64,000 bases of DNA from Calamus simplicifolius (Eukaryota; Streptophyta; Magnoliopsida; Arecales; Arecaceae), in contig UESW01001504.1 of NCBI GenBank assembly GCA_900491605.1, positions 253,700 through 317,699 on the forward strand, given 5' to 3'. This document shows positions 8,931 to 18,840 of the stretch, in pieces. The first letter of the stretch is position 1. Every line of letters begins with the position of its first letter. The position numbers and the translations under genes were made by a program. The notes below the pieces were generated by a model. The model did no database searches, was not told the DNA's origin, and saw only the letters and a list, made by a program, of their open reading frames with translations.

Positions 8931-10599
8931 TGTTGGGGAGATTGTTGAAAATTATATGCCCCAATCTTATTGATTTTGATGATTACCAAAAGCCATGAGT
9001 ACATTAAAAGATGTAATGAGTTTATTTACATGAGCAATGAATTTATTTAGAACAATGAATGAGAATGTTAAAGTATAACTTTAATCAATTGAAAGTAACT
9101 TCAAGCTCAATGTTTAAGCTTTCAAAAAGAAATTTTATACTTCATATTTTAATCAATGAGTTTTTGGAACATTTCTTGAATTGATTCTTAATGTCAATTT
9201 TATTATATTCAAGTCAAAATAATGATTTAAAATGAATCTGGAACGAATTTAAAGTCAATCAGAAAACTTTCTGATTTTTGATACGTTCCGAGCCGACTCT
9301 TGAGTTTCAGAGTCGACTCCACTCAGAGTACAGAAATGACTGTCTGTCTCGAGTCGACCCATGCAATTTCTCGAGTCGACCCCCGATTCTGTCGAGCCGA
9401 CTCCATGACTGTGCGAGTCGACTCCGCTCAGACACCAGAGGTGTATTTTTCTGAGCACTTCGCGAGTCGACCCCAACTTTTCATGAGTCGACCCCCGACT
9501 GTCAGGAGTCGACACTTTACTTTTGATGAGTCGACCCTTAACTTTCTGAACATTTCTATTTTTGGTATCACGACCTCGAGCCGACTCGGGAAAAGCATGA
9601 GTCGACTCCAGCAAATCTGGGCGAAATTTTTCCGAATGCCAACTCAGCGTCAACGGTAAGATTTTTAATTAACGGCTATTTTTCTTTGTTTCTAACGGCT
9701 ATATTTTTGCAGAATCTATAAATAGAGAAGCCGTTTTCAAATCAAAATATACAAATAGAGAGATATTCATTTCAAGAGAAAAGAAAGAAAAATCGAAAAA
9801 ACAGAGCTTCATTTGAAAAAATCCGTGATTCAAAATAGAGTGAAAGAAAGAGTGTGAAATCAAAGGAAGCTTCCTTCTGTGTTCAAGCTCAACAATCCAA
9901 GGAAGCTTCAGAAGAAAATCCAAGAGCTATTCAAGAGCATCTCAAGGATTTTCAACACTCAAAGAAAAGAGGAAAAGCTCAAATCAACTCCAACTTACAT
10001 TCCGTGAAGAATCCAAGCTGAGGCCCGATTCTACACTTCAAAGGAGTTGAGGAAAGAAGAAAAGCTCAAAGCCAACCAACTGCAAATCAGGCTTTTCTAA
10101 ACTTCATTCTTATATTTGTTTATCTGCTCATTGAGGAGCTTTGTAACTGAAAAACAATACTTTTATTCTTGTGTCTAGTTCAATCTGGGGGATTGAACTA
10201 GTTGAGGTAGTCTTACCTCGGTACAAGCTTGGTAAAGCTTGGGTTAGGGTTTTTGTGCTGGTGAGCCCTTGAAAACCAGCTGGGTTCGTTGTGATCCCGG
10301 GAAAACAACAAGTTTGAGTTGTGAGCTTGTAAAACAACTCTGCTGTAATCTAGGGTGATTATAGTGTGGACCCAAGTGAATCTTGGGAGTGGACGTAGGT
10401 GTTGGATACACCGAACCACTATAAAATCTTTGTGTTTGCCGTGCTTCCATTGACTCTTTCTCTATCTCTGTTTTATTCACTGCACTTTATATTTGCATTG
10501 CTATTGCCTTCATTCTTATTAAGCAAACATTTTTAAAAAAGGCTAATTTTTAAAGAACTCAATTCACCCCCCCCTCTTGGGTTGTCATCTGGGCCAACA
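8931..10599 (+). repeat. A1 3' LTR
   Basis: A near-identical partner of 114-1780 with the same TGTTGGGGAG start and GGGCCAACA end. The palindrome array is at 9290-9608 and the TATA box at 9717-9724. Confidence 0.95.
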
Positions 10600-10604
10600 G
10601 ATAC
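10600..10604. repeat. Target-site duplication GATAC, right copy (A1)
   Basis: It matches 109-113 and directly follows the right LTR end; gypsy coding sequence resumes from here. Confidence 0.93.
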
Positions 10605-11468
10605 TTTCCGGAGAACAAGGTCACCAGGCAAGAAAGCTTTCCCTTTGACTCTGGAGGCATGGTAGCAGGCCACCCTTTGCTGATAGGCAGCCACTCTGAT
10701 TCGAGCTTTCTCTCTAACCTCCTCTATCAGGTCAAGGTTGGTGCGGAGCTGCTCCTCGCTGGCTTCCTCTGAGTAGCTTTCCACCCGTAGAGAAGGGAGA
10801 CCTATCTCCACTGGGATAACGGCCTCTGTGCCGAAGGCCATCCGGAATAGGGTTTCGCCTGTGGGTACTCTCGGGGTGGTGCGGTAGGCCCACAAGACAT
10901 GGTGTAACTCGTCTGCCCACCTGCCTCGGGCCCTGGAGAGCCGAGCTTTGATCCATTGAAGCAAGGTCCGATTGGTTACTTCGGCTACTCCGTTGGCTTG
11001 CGGATGCCCGACCGAGGTAAGCTGGTGACGGATCCCATGCTCTTCGCAGAACTGGCGGAACTTCGGATTGTCGAATTGCCTGCCGTTGTCAGTGATTATA
11101 GTGTGCGGGAGGCCGAAACGGCAGATGATGGACCTCCATACGAAATCCTTGGCCCGTGCTTCGGTTATTTGTGTAACTGCTTCCGCCTCGACCCATTTAG
11201 TGAAATAATCGATGGCGACGAATAGAAATTTCCGTTGTCCCGTGGCGAGCGGAAACGGCCGAGGATGTCCATCCCCCACTTGGCAAAGGGCCAAGCGGAG
11301 GATATGGGAACCAGGTTGGTGGAGGGGAGCCTCTGAATGCTTGAGTGTCTCTGGCATGGGTCGCAAGCTTGGACAAGGTCGTCTGCATCCTTCTGCATGG
11401 TCGGCCAATAGTAGCCTTGACGTAGCACCTTGTGACATAGGGACCGGCTTCCCATATGGTTGCCGCAA
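10605..11468 (-). pseudogene. pol: Gypsy integrase core (G)
   Basis: An rve-type integrase catalytic core. The D, D, E residues lie in VAIDYFTKWVEAEA, TIITDNGRQFDN and HPQANGVAEVTNRT. After the core come the conserved WAYRTTPRVPTGETLFRMAFGTEA-type segment, a helical region and LPGDLVLRKVS. There the sequence enters the LTR of A1; the remaining tail is at 1-108. The upstream zinc-binding part is in another frame (11165-12427), the shift lying near 11220. Before the core the frame runs through non-homologous sequence, so its real start is near 11230. It would have inserted the DNA copy into the host chromosome; it is now broken. Confidence 0.9.
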
Positions 11469-12427
11469 ATCCCCTCATGCACTTCGCGGAGGGCATAATC
11501 TGCTTCAGACGGGCGAAGACACCTGAGCAATGGCATGGAGAAGGACCGTTTGTAGAGTTGATCGTCGATCAACACATAATGGGTGGCCTGCAGCTTTAGC
11601 CTTCTGGCTTCTCTTCGGTCGGACGGAAGTGACCCTTCTTTGAGGTACCTCAGAACGGGGTCGAACCATGATGGCTCGGCCTCAACTTGCATTACTCGGT
11701 CGGCTTTCGCGACACTGGGTATCTCTAAGATCTCCAGGTGAAATTTTTGCTTGGTGTCCATAGATTCCACCGTTGCCAACCGAGACAACAGGTTGGCATG
11801 GGCATTCTCAGATCTAGGAATCTGAATAATCTCGAATTCAAGAAAATGGGAGAGTAGGCTCCGAACCTCTTGGAGATATCGGATCATGTTCGGTTCCCGA
11901 GCTTCAAACTCTCCTCGTACATGACCTGCCACTAGTTGGGAGTCGGTGAAGGCATTAAGTTTCTCCACCTTAAGGCTGCGGGCGATTCGGAGACCGGCCA
12001 GCAAGGCTTCATACTCAGCTTCGTTGTTGGAGGCTGGGAAGGAGAAGCGGACGCCATATTCAAAGGTCACCCCCTCTGGACTGGTGAGAACCAAGCCCGC
12101 ACCGGAATGATGAGCGTTGGATGACCCATCGACATGGAGGAGCCACCGGGCACTAGATTTCGATTTCTCGGGGGAGTCGGGGGTGGAGCTATCCTCTGGG
12201 ATGGTACACTCAAGGAGGAAATCGGCTAGCACCTGAGCTTTGATGGCCGGACGAGGCTGAAAATGGATATCATGTTCGCTTAGCTCAATGGCCCACTTAG
12301 TCATTCTCCCTGATGTCTCCGGGCGGTGGACCACCGCCTTGATGGGTTGGTCAGTCAGGACTGTCACAGAATGCGCCTGGAAGTATGGCCGCAACTTCCG
12401 AACTGAGGTGATCAAGGCCAACACCAT
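11165..12427 (-). pseudogene. pol: Gypsy RNase H region and integrase zinc domain (G)
   Basis: The N-terminal part is the end of the RT-linked RNase H (VLTDQPIKAVVHRPETSGRM, then IKAQVLADFL). A second RNase H follows, with LLHVDGSSN, NNEAEYEALLAGLRIA and FTDSQLVAGHVRGEF. Its last acidic position looks changed, ENAHANLLSRLA where ENA.AD.LSRLA is usual. The integrase HHCC zinc finger comes next (HEGICGNHMGS to CDPCQRH). The frame then shifts and the real integrase continues at 10605-11468. Tandem RNase H domains are typical of the Tat group. It overlaps the neighbouring RT frame near 12412-12427. Confidence 0.88.
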
Positions 12428-13340
12428 CTTCTCAATCCGGTATACCTTGTCTCCGCATCACGGAGTAGCTTGCTGACATAATAAATTGGCTTCTGGACCT
12501 TGTTTTCTTCTCTAACCAGCACCGAGCAAACGGCACCTTCTGAAACAGTTAGATACATGAATAGTGTCTCGCCAGGATTTGGACTGCTAAGGAGTAGGGA
12601 AGAGCCGAGGTACTTCTTGAGATCTTGGAATGATTTTTGACACTCGGGGGTCCACTGGAAGTTCTTAGCCGACCGGAGAGTTTTGAAGAAGGAGAGGCAT
12701 CTTTCAGCTGAGTGCGCCATGAAGCAGTTGAGAGCCGCTATCCTCCTGGTTAGGCGCTGGACTTCTTTAATAGATGCCGGAGGCGCCATCTGTTGAAGAG
12801 CTTGGATCTTCGGGGGTTAGCTTCGATACCCCGCTGGGAGACCATGAAGCCGAGGAACTTCCTAGAGTTAACGCCGAAGGCACACTTAGTCGGATTGAGC
12901 TTCATCTGATACTTGCAGAGTATTGCAAAGCTCTCCGAGAGGTCCTCGACGTGCTGTGATGCTTCTTTGCTTTTGACCAGCATGTCGTTGATATACACCT
13001 CCATGTTTCGGCCGATTTGCTCCTTGAATACTTTGTTAACCAGCCTTTGGTATGTGGCTCCTGCATTTTTAAGACCGAAAGGCATAACACGGTAACAGTA
13101 AGTACCTCGGTCGGTTATGAAGGCGGTCTTTTCTTCATCTTCGGGGGCCATCCGAATCTGGTTGTAGCCGGAGTATGCGTCCATGAATGTCAGCATTTGA
13201 TGACCCAAGGTGGCGTCCACAAGTTGATCAATCCGGGGAAGAGGGAAGCTGTCCTTCGGGCATGATTTGTTGAGGTCAGTAAAGTCGATGCAAATCTGCC
13301 ACTTGCCGTTCGACTTCTTCACCATGACGACATTCGACAA
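12412..13340 (-). pseudogene. pol: Gypsy reverse transcriptase (G)
   Basis: Two overlapping frames together encode the RT palm, thumb and connection. Motifs in order are NGKWQICIDFTDLNKSCPKD, FPLPRIDQLVD, FMDAYSGYNQI, GTYCYRVMPFGLKNAGATYQ, then the catalytic box and GFMVSQRGIEANP, followed by IAALNCFMAHSAERCLSFF and FQDLKKYL. The catalytic box reads YINDM instead of YVDDM: the first aspartate is asparagine, consistent with a G-to-A change, so polymerase activity is lost. The frame shifts near 12780. The fragment fits the usual length of about 300 residues for this part of the polyprotein. Confidence 0.9.
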
Positions 13341-13354
13341 CCAATTCGGGTAAT

Positions 13355-13720
13355 TTACCTTCCGGACGAAGTTCGCCTTGATGAGTTTATCGACCTCATC
13401 TTCAATAGCCCTCTGACGCTCTGGGGCAAAGCTCTCTTCTTTTGTTTGATGGGCTGGTACATCTCGTCCACGTTAAGGCGGTGGACGAGAACCTCAGGAC
13501 TGATTCCCAGCATGTCGAAGGCGGACCAAGCGAAAACATCAGCGTTTCTCTGGAGGAAGCCGATCAGCTCCCGCCGAGGTTCGCCTTTCAGCAGCGACCC
13601 AATCTTTATGGTTCGGTCGGGACGAGCCTCGTCCAGCGGCACTTCTTCCAGTTCCTCGGCTGGTTCTCCCCGTTGCTCGGTGAAATCCTCTCGAGCGTCC
13701 AGCCCATCAACCTCCGGCAT
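13355..13720 (-). pseudogene. pol: Gypsy protease-RT linker (G)
   Basis: In the same frame as the gag-protease reading frame upstream, separated by a stop at 13748-13750. It contains the conserved pre-RT segment: RTIKIGSLLKGEPRREL, FLQRNADVFAWSAFDMLGI and VLVHRLNVDEMYQPIKQKKR. That is the linker preceding RT in plant gypsy polyproteins. A frameshift near 13350 separates it from the RT. It has no enzymatic function of its own. Confidence 0.85.
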
Positions 13721-13747
13721 TCTAGACTGAAGGCTGGTGACGAAGCA

Positions 13748-15430
13748 CTATTGAGCCATGGTTTGGCTTCCCTGGACAAATCCAACTCCCCGCCTGGTGG
13801 GGAATTTCATAGACAGGTGTGGGATGGAGACAACTGCTTTGAGGGACATCAGGCCGGGTCTCCCAAATATTGCGTTGTAGGACGACCTGAGTTTAGTTAC
13901 TAGGAAGTCCGTGTGAACAGTGGCCACAAGGGGCCAGGTTCCTGCACGAACCGTTAAGGTTATGACCCCTTCCAGGATGATGACATCGCCTATGAATCCC
14001 ATTAGGGTGGAATCCACGGCTCGAAGGTTTTCCATGAGCAGTCTCATCTTGGCAAACACATCGAGGTACAAAACATTCACAGAACTTCCACTGTCAATGA
14101 GGATCCGGCTTACATCATAGTCATTTAAATTGAGAGATACAACTAGTGCATCGTCATGGGGGAACTGTATCCCTCGGAGATCATCATCGGAGAAGGAGAG
14201 CTCGCCCATCCGCGCTTTCTTTGGCGCCGATCCTTCATCATCATTTCTGGAGCTCGAGCCGCCGGCCTCCTCGATCATGTTGATGTGGCCGATTACAGGC
14301 GGATTTGGTGGAGGAGGAGGTTGTTGAAGCTCGGGCTGGCGATCCCCCCCTTGTCCTGGCTCGGGTGCCCTCCTGAACTGGTTCAGTCGGCCCCATTGAA
14401 TCAGCCTCTCAATTTCATTCTTCAACTGCCAACATTCCTCGGTGTCATGGCTGTGCTCCCGGTGGTAGCGGTAGTATTTGGCGGGGTCCCTCCGGGTTGG
14501 GTTCCCTCGGAGAGGAGCTGGCCGGAGGAGCTGGCGCTCTATCTCCATGAGAATTTGTGCCCTGGGTACAGTGAGCGGAGTGTACCGGTCGAATCGCCTG
14601 GGCGGGCTCCGGGAGCGATTTCTCGGCAGCAGTGGGGGGGCTCTTTGGCGACGAGGTGGACTTGGCCGATGGATGGGTCGGTGCCTGTCAGAACCTTTAG
14701 GTTCTTTCTTCTTCGCCAGCTCGGCACGGGCAACTCTCCGCGATTCTTCGACCCTGGCGTATTTGTCTACCAGGGCCATCATATCGGAGAGGTTTGGGGG
14801 ATAGCTGACTTCCATCGCCAGGTAGAAGTCGCTCTCCTTCGAAACTCCCCCCGCTAAGGCGGACATAGCCACCTCATGATTAAGGTGGTCCACCTCTAGC
14901 ATGGCCTTGTTGAAACGGCCAAGGTAGTTTCTCAAGGACTCTCCCTCTCTCTGCTTAACTTCGGAGAGGGAGTCAGATCTTCGCCAGTGACGGCGGCTAC
15001 TGACGAACTGGCCAATAAAAAGATGGCTCAGTTCATCGAATGAATCAACGGAACCTGGTTTTAAGGCATTGAACCAAGTTCGGGCAGATCCTCTGAGGGT
15101 GGAGGGGAAGGCGTGGCAGAGGATTGCGTCGGATGCTCCGTGGAACATCATTATTGACCGGAAGCTGCTGAGATGATCATCTGGGTCAGAAGAGCCGTGG
15201 TAGGGCTCAACGGCGGGTAGTTTGACATGGGAGGGAATCACTTCCTCCATGATCCCTTTGGAGAAAGGGATGCCCTGCTCCGCCTTGGGCTGAGGCGGAT
15301 GGGCCTGCTTGGCGGCATCCAGTTCCTGACGCATCTCCCAGATTTGTCGATGAATTTCCTCTTCAGATGTAAGAGAAGGAGCTAGGCGAGGAGAGCGCAG
15401 GGACGGCGTCGAATCATGGCGGGAGGACAC
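13748..15430 (-). pseudogene. gag: Gypsy gag-protease, N-terminus cut by A2 (G)
   Basis: A 560-residue frame. It contains the retrotransposon gag domain (VEPYHGSSDPDDHLSSF, FPSTLRGSARTWFNAL, GESLRNYLGRFNKAM), a basic Arg/Pro-rich stretch, a degenerate zinc motif (YYRYHREHSHDTEECWQLKN, where the first Cys is usual and Tyr is found) and an aspartic protease (ILIDSGSSVNVLYLDVF, then FGRPGLMSLKAV). It ends at a stop that replaces a codon inside the polyprotein. Further N-terminal gag sequence lies at 15431-15798 in shifted frames (for example PVTQDQFATLV near 15660) until A2 cuts it. It made particle protein and protease for the element. Confidence 0.87.
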
Positions 15431-15793
15431 CGGGGAAAGGGTACGGGCTCATCGAGATCTAGGAGGATCCCTGTTGTAGCCGCCTCGTGGGACTGGTTTG
15501 TCTCCTTTGGGTCAGTGTGGGGGGTCTGCGGCTTCATGCGGACCAGAGGAGGAGGTGGCCAGAGAGAAAGGAGTTGCGGCCTCTTCATGAAGGCGTGGAG
15601 CAGGGGCAGCTGCGAAGCGCTCCCGAACTAGGTGGGTTAGGGCTTAGACCTGCTAGACCAGCGTGGCGAACTGGTCCTGGGTCACCGGGATGGCTGGTGG
15701 TGATGGGGTCTCAACTGGCGGTGGCTGCGGCACCGTATTGCCTGTCGGATCAGGTCTTTGAGTGACAACCTGGTCCTGGGCTTCAGAAGTTGC

Positions 15794-15798
15794 TCTTC
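15794..15798. repeat. Flanking 5-mer TCTTC, candidate A2 target duplication
   Basis: These are the five bases directly before the A2 LTR. The matching copy cannot be seen because the A2 3' end is missing from the window. Confidence 0.4.
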
Positions 15799-17198
15799 TG
15801 TTGACCCAATTGAGGATTTTGATGATTAACAAAACTATTTGAGTATAACATTTAAAGTTACTAATGATTTTGATTAAGTTTTTCAGATTATAAGTCAATT
15901 TGATTATTAAAATCAAGAGTCAAATCAAGTTCTGGTTCGAATCTAATGTCAGGGTAAGATTGCAGACATTAGAGTCGACACATGGAATCGCAGAGTCGAC
16001 TCCGGAAAATGGCACAGACTTAGAGTCGACTCCGAGACTGTTAGAGCCGACTCCAACAGAAAAGACAAAACGATGGTTTTTCAGGCCACGACTTAGAGTC
16101 AACTCTGGGACTGTTAGAGTCGACTCCAAAAGAATTTTGTGTCGACCCCAGAAAAGTCAGAGACGACTCCAGATTGAGTGGATTAAAGAATTTCGAGTTA
16201 GAGCCGACTCCAGAAAAGTTAGAGCCGACTCCAGAATGTCAAATACGGCTCCAGAACTGTCAGAACGACTCTAAACTTTATCTTTATCTTTTTTAATCCC
16301 AACGGCTATTGCTATTTATGGATCTAATCCTTCTTACACTTATTTCTAACGGATAGTTTCAAACTATTTATGGATTAATCGGGATCTATAAGAAGAGGGT
16401 TTGCTACATCCGAACAAGATGAGACAAGAGAGACAAAAAGAAAAGAATAGAGAGAAATCTGTGAAATCCATTAGAAAATCAATAGAGAAAAGAGGAAAAT
16501 CTTATAAGGAAAAATCATACTGATTCCCCAAAAGAAAAGAGAAAGATTCCAAGCTTTTGTTGTTCTATTTCGAAGAAATCTCAAAAGAAGAAAGAAGCCC
16601 TAGTTTTCTGATCTTCTGAGTCTCAAGAGCATCTTGAAGGAAGATCCATTCAAAGGAAGAGAAGGAAGAAGCCACCAAGATCTAAGAATTAGGCTTTGTT
16701 TCCTATCTTTTTATTCTTGTTTCATTATTGTATATTTGCTCATTGGAGGAGCTGTTTATCTTGTAAAAACAAATATTATTTGCTGGGTCAATCTGGTGAT
16801 TGATTCAGTTGAGGCTGTTAGCCTTGTGCAAGCATTAGCTTGTGTGATAGGTTTTATGCTGGTGAGCCTTGAAAACCAGCTGGGTTCGTTGTGCACCCAG
16901 GAAAACAACAAGTTCGAGTTGTGAGCTTGCAAAACAACTCTGCTATAATCAGATTGATTATAGTGTGGACCCAAGAGGTACTTGGGAATGGATGTAGGTG
17001 TAGGTACATCGAACCACTATGAAATCTTCTGTGTTTGTCGTGATTGTCTCTTTATCTTCAACTATCTATTTGTGCTTGTTCAGTTTTAATTTGTGTGAAT
17101 CTAAGTTTTTATTTCCGCTGGGAGTTATTTCTCAAAAGAGTTTAAATTTTTGAAAAACCTAATTCACCCCTCCTCTTGGGTTGCTATCTGGACCAACA
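15799..17198 (+). repeat. A2 5' LTR
   Basis: It starts TGTTGACCCAATTG, ends CTGGACCAACA and is followed by the primer site. U3 differs from A1 while the U5 half is clearly homologous. A TATA-like CTATAAGAAG lies at 16386-16395. U5 keeps the paired segments GCTGGT/ACCAGC (16858-16863, 16875-16880), TTATAGTG/CACTATGA (16958-16965, 17015-17022), CCCAAG/CTTGGG (16970-16975, 16981-16986) and GATGTA/TACATC (16991-16996, 17005-17010). Confidence 0.9.
15972..16274 (+). promoter_or_regulatory. 21-bp-phased GAG(T/C)CGAC array in U3 (A2)
   Basis: Cores at 15972, 15993, 16023, 16044, 16096 (GAGTCAAC), 16117, about 16139, 16160, 16201 and 16222, with weaker copies near 16243 and 16264. Most steps are 21 bp or 41 bp. 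The sequence between cores differs from A1 while core and step are shared. Confidence 0.72.
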
Positions 17199-17200
17199 AT

Positions 17201-17212
17201 TGGTATCAGAGC
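17201..17212 (+). other. Primer binding site (A2)
   Basis: TGGTATCAGAGC lies two bases after the LTR end, identical to A1. Confidence 0.93.
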
Positions 17213-17258
17213 TAGTGCTCATTTGATTTGATCTAACGATCAAGAGTCAAAGATCCAC

Positions 17259-18840
17259 ATGGCAACTCAAGCTGGTTCATCTTTTTCCGAAGGCCAATCT
17301 ACTAATAGACCACCCTTATTTTATGGTTCAAACTATGGTTATTTGAAGGCTAGAATGAAAATTTTCATTCAAGCACTTGACTATGATCTATGGAGTATTA
17401 TAGTCAATGGACCACACACACCCACTGCTAGAGTTAATGGCATGGAGATTCATAAACCGAAAACGGAATGGGATGAAAATGATAAAAAAATTGACACAAC
17501 TCAATGCCAAAGCAATAAATATTTTATACTGCTCTTTAGATGCAAATGAATTCAATCGCATATCTATTTGCATTTCTGCTAAGGAAATCTGGGATAGACT
17601 TGAGGTTACCCATGAGAGAACAAATCAAGTCAAGGAATCCAAGATTAACATGCTAGTTCATAAATATGAATTGTTTAAAATGGATGCATGTGAAACTATT
17701 GCTGATATGTTTACAAGATTTACTAATATAGTTAATGGTTTAAAAAGTCTTGGTAAATCTTATGATAATTCTGATCTTGTGAGAAAGGTTTTGTGTTCCT
17801 TGCCTAGGACTTGGGAAGCTAAAGTGACTGCAATACAAGAGGCAAAGGATCTAAGTACCCTACCCCTAGAAGAATTATTGGGATCCTTAATGACTCATGA
17901 GCTTCAAATTAAGCAACATGTTGATGATGATGAGTCAAAGAAGAAGAGGACTATGACTCTTAAGATTTCTAAATATATGGAAGAGCCTGATGAATCTGAA
18001 GATGAAAGTGATGATGAGGACATGGCACTCATCATAAGAAAATTTAAAAGATTCATGAAGAAGAAGAAATTTGAAAAGAAAAAGCCCTTTGCAAGAAAAG
18101 ATGAGGACAAGGGCAAAGAAAAAGAAGTTATTTACTTTGAATGTAAAAAGCTGGGTCATTTTAAATCTGAATGCCCTCAACTAAAGAAAGGCACCCGGAA
18201 GTTCAAAAAGAAGACAATGATGGCCACATGAAGCGATTCGGAAAGCTCAAGTTCCGAAGAGGAAGAAAAGAGTGAAATGACCAATCTATGCTTCATGGCG
18301 GACAATGATGAGGTAAGTCCGAGTTTTCTTGATGACTTCACTTTCGATGAATTGCATAGTGCTTTTTATGAATTAATGGATGATTTTGCGAACCTAAGTT
18401 CAAAGAACAAAGATTTGAAAACTCAAATGCAAAAACTATCCTTAAAAAATGAAAAGCATGTTGTAGATAAAGAACTTTTGATAAAAGAAAAAGAAAGTTT
18501 GAAAAATGAAGTTGATAGAGTTAAGCCTATAGTTGATAAATTTACTCTAAGCTCTATCAAACTTAATATGATTCTGGATAATCAAAAAGCTATTTTTGAT
18601 AAAGCTGGATTAGGATATAATCCGCTTAAAAAGCAAAAATCTTTGAAGAATATTTTTATACATGCTAAAAAATCATCAAATATTACTTGTTTTAAATGTG
18701 GAAATAAAGGATATAAATCATATATGTGTAAATCTCCACATAATAAGAGAAAGATGATTTGGGTTCCCAAAGGAACAATATTTAATGCATCTAACCATGA
18801 AGGACCCAAGAAGGCTTGGGTACCTAAAATTAAGACATGA
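17259..18840 (+). pseudogene. gag: Copia gag (A2), decayed
   Basis: Gag homologous to A1: MATQAGSSFSEGQST start, PPLFYGSNYGYLKARMKIF, then after a one-base insertion near 17490 AKEIWDRLEVTHERTNQ, SLPRTWEAKVTAIQEAKDL and LPLEELLGSLMTHEL. Both zinc knuckles have lost a ligand. The first reads YFECKKLGHFKSEC, with Tyr for the first Cys; the second reads CFKCGNKGYKSYMC, with Tyr for His. A TGA near 18231 replaces a Trp codon found in A1. A coiled coil (SSKNKDLKTQMQKLSLKNEK) separates the knuckles. The terminal TGA (18838-18840) overlaps the ATG of the pol frame as ATGA. Confidence 0.87.

Larger units (their letters stand above)
114..10599 (+). mobile_element. Ty1/copia retrotransposon A1, SIRE/Maximus type, with ORF3
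   Basis: A complete copia element with two long LTRs, an initiator-methionine tRNA primer site, gag, pol in the order protease-integrase-RT-RNase H, a third reading frame downstream of pol, and a polypurine tract. The pol order identifies Ty1/copia. The length of about 10.5 kb, the LTRs of about 1.67 kb and the extra downstream frame point to the SIRE/Maximus clade. The LTRs differ at only scattered positions, which suggests a recent insertion, yet gag, pol and ORF3 all carry single-base frameshifts, mostly in homopolymer runs. It is inserted in gypsy element G. As read it is not autonomous; some shifts may be sequencing errors. Confidence 0.93.
10600..15798 (-). mobile_element. Ty3/gypsy element G, Tat-like, internal region
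   Basis: The minus strand reads gag-protease, reverse transcriptase, RNase H, a second RNase H-like domain and integrase, which is the Ty3/gypsy order. The DTEECWQLKNEIERLI gag motif and the extra DGSS-type RNase H point to the Tat group. It is GC-richer than the copia elements. A1 cuts its integrase tail (the remainder is at 1-108) and A2 cuts its gag near the N-terminus at 15798. Neither LTR is visible. Frameshifts, stops and lost catalytic residues show it is inactive and older than A1. Confidence 0.88.

Noticed and set aside
14156..14857. A 233-codon plus-strand frame
   Set aside because: It is antisense to the gypsy gag frame, which has clear gag and protease motifs; high GC explains the open antisense frame.
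16634..16924. A 96-codon hydrophobic frame in the A2 LTR
   Set aside because: It lies in the R/U5 region conserved as RNA, is absent as a frame from other LTRs, and has no family resemblance.
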